A stretch of 64,000 nt of DNA from Phallusia fumigata (lineage: Eukaryota; Chordata; Ascidiacea; Phlebobranchia; Ascidiidae). The notes below the pieces were generated by a model, which worked only from the letters and a program-made list of their open reading frames with translations, made no database searches and was not told the origin of the DNA. The stretch is from NCBI GenBank assembly GCA_008931825.1, contig QXVZ01027690.1, positions 1 through 64,000 of the forward strand, given 5' to 3'. This document shows, in pieces, positions 60,901 to 64,000 of the stretch (the stretch's first letter is position 1; every line of letters starts with the position of its first letter). Position numbers and translations under genes: made by a program.

Positions 60901-63900
60901 AAACTAAACATTTTTTTGCAAAGGCCAAAAAATTCTTCAAACAGTGCCTGCAACACAAACTGGAGGCTCAGATCAACCAAGAATGCTGCCCCCAAATATG
61001 GCATCAGGCCAAGTACCCACAGGAATACAACATGTCCCAAACATGTCTCCGAAGCCAGCTATTTTGCGCCGCCCTATTAGATCTGACACAAGGTAAGATT
61101 AAAATCTGTTGGTCAACAGTAGTTTATCATTTACAAAATTGTTCCGATTTTAGTATCACCAAAAAGTTAAATTTTACCTCTGAATCAAGAGCTCCTGATC
61201 GAGGATCCCCAATAAAAACTGAACAAAGGTGGGTTGTACTAATTTTTTTTTATAAATCATTGTCATCACTACATTTATACTATGTCAACCTACATTAACA
61301 TTATGTGGAGATTTATCAAGGTAATATCAGGTTGCTTTTTAGAAATTCTTCTGATGGAAGCTCCAATATTCATGCACCTTCCAAGCGCTACTCACATGAG
61401 GTGACATACTCTGTAACCTCCAATATCAAACCTGCATTGGCAGGTCAAGGTATACTGACAAGTTTCCACATTGTAACCAATGAGATCGTATAATTGAAAC
61501 GTTTTGTTTTTAGTTAAACCAACTGTGACTAGCAATGGACTTGGCCATCCCTTGAAATTGCAAAGCAACAATACCAACATACCATATGTGAAAACAGGTT
61601 TTGTATGTTTGTAATAAATCTTACAAGTATTTATTGCATTGTGTAACAACAAGTATACATTGCTAGAACCAGGGTCTGGACCTCATGGTCGTGTAACAAA
61701 CTCAAACATAGATGAGCAGAAGATGGGGGTGGAACAGGGTTTTTCAAATGTGCCATTTTCAATTAAAACTGAAACAGGTAATTATATACCAATGACATTC
61801 TTTTTAAAGTCTTTTGATGTTTTTACTATTTTTGCATAGTTTCAGGCCAAATTTCGCAGCAACGGTTTCACCCCACCACAACCTACCACCTTCAAGGCAA
61901 CAAACAAAGCCAAGACGGAAATTCATCCCAACACCAACAAGTGATACATCAGCCAGTGTCGAAAGTGAGGCAGCTGCAGCAACGTGTGACGGTCACGGCA
62001 ACCCCTAAAATCATCCCTGCCCATCAGCCACAGCACAGTGTCAGTTCACCAGCATTGCCAAACAACATGCTGATCCGCCAGGTCAACTCCAACACTGCAA
62101 TGCACTACAGGGCTGGTGAACTGCACCAGACATCCATACACAATGAGAGCAAGCTAAAACTGAGTGACAGCGCCCCTGCTGGAACACTAAAAAGAGCATA
62201 TGACAAAATCGTTACCCCCCTACCTCGTGATGACTGCCTAGGAACGAATTTAGAGCAACAAAATTCGCATTTCATTCAAAACAGCGCCCACATCAACTTG
62301 AGCAATTCTGCACATGATCCGTTAATGGGACTTTCACCAAGAAAGAAGCCAAGAAAACAAACCCATGTTATCGCAGAAGGTTTGTACCATTTGGTTTTTG
62401 GTTCATCTTTCACAATACGATACCACAATAGGAAGAAGTCAAGTTTGTTATGATAGACTTGTATGAAAGTTTTTTTGATTAGCCTCTTTAACAAAGCCTC
62501 AGTGGCAGGGTTTAAAATTTGAAAGATGGGATTTAAGAATTTATTTTCAGAACTGCCAGAAAATGTGCAGATGATTGATGATGAAATGTCAACTGATGAT
62601 GCTGATGAGTGTGAAGATGAACAACCTTCTGTAATGGCTGCCAGCAATACACAGGAGAACTTTAAATTAGGTAAAGCAACTTTTTAGAGTTAGAGATGCC
62701 GTTGTCCCAAGCTAAAAACTTGTTCTGTCTGTTGGTCTGCTTTAGTTCAAATTTTGTTTGTTTGTTTAACATGTGTTTGGAAATAGTTGAGTGAAATCAC
62801 GTTTTTGCAATAAACATTAGCTGTGTTTTTGTCTTAGGGTCATCAAAAGGATCAAACCGCTTATTGCCTGATTCAGGTCAATTTGATATAAAACCTGTGG
62901 TGACAACTATAGTCAAGCCCACTACGGAATACACAGATGAGGATGGTGTTAGGTACAAAAAATTTTTACCTGTGTGTGCCTGTGTATTGATAAATTAAGA
63001 AATAATATGGGTTGTATTGTACAGGTATGTTGTTGTACGAGAACGCCCTCCTATTAATTTACTTAACGGGCACAGAACAAGAGCTGTAAACAATCACTTC
63101 ACTCACTACTCTGATGTAAAAGTCAAAGGTATTTACCAGTGTGTTACTTTGTTTGGTGAATGCTACCTGTAGTGTTAAATCTGCAACTTGTCTATTTTAC
63201 ATTGTAGAAAAGAAAATTACGTTCCAAGATCAGTGTTTTGACTTGAATCGCATGAAAGGCTGGAAAGTAAAACATCTGGCAATTCAACTTGATGAGCTGG
63301 TAGGCTTCCACAGTTCAAACTTTCGCAGAATTGTTGTAATAATATTCTCACACACGAAAAACACTTTTACATTTCGTTTACCCAACTTTTTTACTATTCC
63401 AGCGAACTCTTGACGCAAATGCTCTCGAACGCTTTGAGCGTGTTAAGAATGGCCTGCTTCAGCATTGTCAGGCCATGCTTAGCACAGACGCAACGCCATG
63501 CGAGGTCGGTTGCAAGTCACCGGCTCAAATCCTATCATTGCCGACCTCTGTTGCAACCACAACCCCGACACAAGCTCGTAATCTCTCCACGACCTTTTCA
63601 AAGCCATTTTCTTCGACAAACGTCGGTGAAAGCTCACCCCTCACACCCCTTGAGCGGCGGGCATCCCGAATTCGGGAGGAGATCCTCAAGACCGAAGAGA
63701 TGGCGCAGGTATTGGAACCTTATTGGTTATTATTTTTGTTCCGGTTTTGTTGTCCCTTTTTTCGATTGCAAAAGCCTGCGCAGCTTTGCAAACAGTCTAC
63801 AATTTGGTGATTTGTAGATGTTTTAGCCCTGATGGTTTTGATTTTGCTATGAGCATTTTAGCGAAACTTTTTTTGTAATTACCCTTATCTGCAGGCGAAC

Positions 63901-64000
63901 ATTCAGCGCTGCAACGTCATGCAAGAACAACTCTCCGAACTGAAGGCGATTTTCGTAAAGGTATTAGACAACCGCGACCTCGCCACCAAGCTCGTGGAAG
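57947..64000 (+). CDS. SAP130: SIN3A-associated protein 130 homologue (3' end beyond window)
   Basis: Subunit of the SIN3A-HDAC corepressor in the nucleus. Twenty-three exons are readable (57947-58153, 58273-58596, 58692-58769, 58927-59031, 59140-59210, 59322-59449, 59622-59747, 59816-59955, 60314-60466, 60545-60683, 60753-60854, 60924-61092, 61154-61228, 61343-61449, 61514-61597, 61667-61777, 61840-62379, 62551-62670, 62838-62952, 63025-63128, 63208-63299, 63403-63708, 63895-end). All phases join, giving about 1167 codons so far against about 1050 in human. The first two thirds is Ser/Thr/Pro/Gln-rich. Diagnostic parts are SPKPAILRRP, PRKKPRKQTHVIAE, DEDGVRYVVVRERPPINLL, MKGWKVKHLAIQLDEL and NIQRCNVMQEQLSELK, which match the human SAP130 C-terminal domain. 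Only the last few residues should be missing. Confidence 0.94.

Overview
The window looks like nuclear DNA of a tunicate, most likely a Ciona-like ascidian. It is AT-rich, most introns are short with GT-AG ends, intergenic gaps are small, and short degenerate repeats are scattered between chordate-type genes (SCHIP1, SAP130, a GLTPD2/CPTP-like gene, choline dehydrogenase, mitochondrial creatine kinase). No species can be fixed from sequence alone. Exon boundaries below come from reading frame, splice signals and remembered family sequences; no search was run.

1-16.4 kb is a cluster of family-2-type cytochrome P450 genes. The first (850-3410) lacks its 5' end beside a single N, next to an exact 848-bp duplication that looks like an assembly artefact. 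The second (9031-12060) and third (13245-16166) look complete at 495 codons in 9 exons. Between the first and second lies a broken inverted duplication: the 3' part of the second gene reappears on the minus strand at 3.8-5.5 kb as a pseudogene carrying a 150-bp insertion with a 10-bp target duplication.

16.5-31.1 kb holds four genes. ANKRD49-like, SCHIP1-like and a 221-aa IQ-motif gene lie on the minus strand and MRPS25 on the plus strand. The IQ gene lies directly upstream of SCHIP1 on the same strand, the order of IQCJ and SCHIP1 in vertebrates. A SCHIP1 intron holds a hAT-type element with another inserted in it.

31.3-42.5 kb holds choline dehydrogenase (minus, 11 exons, one probable GC-AG intron), a 5'-truncated LINE (minus) and a HAD phosphatase (minus) with a 60-nt, in-frame, stop-free intron. 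At 42.97-43.37 kb is a 397-bp element with a 13-bp target duplication, inverted repeats and a hammerhead-ribozyme-like motif.

44.6-64 kb holds a GLTP-fold lipid transfer gene with an N-terminal membrane anchor (plus), mitochondrial creatine kinase (minus), a gene-poor stretch, a kinesin light chain whose whole coding sequence is one exon (minus), and most of SAP130 (plus, running off the window end). The genes do not form a pathway. They are ordinary housekeeping and regulatory genes plus one expanding detoxification family. The most unusual content is in the repeats and in gene architecture.
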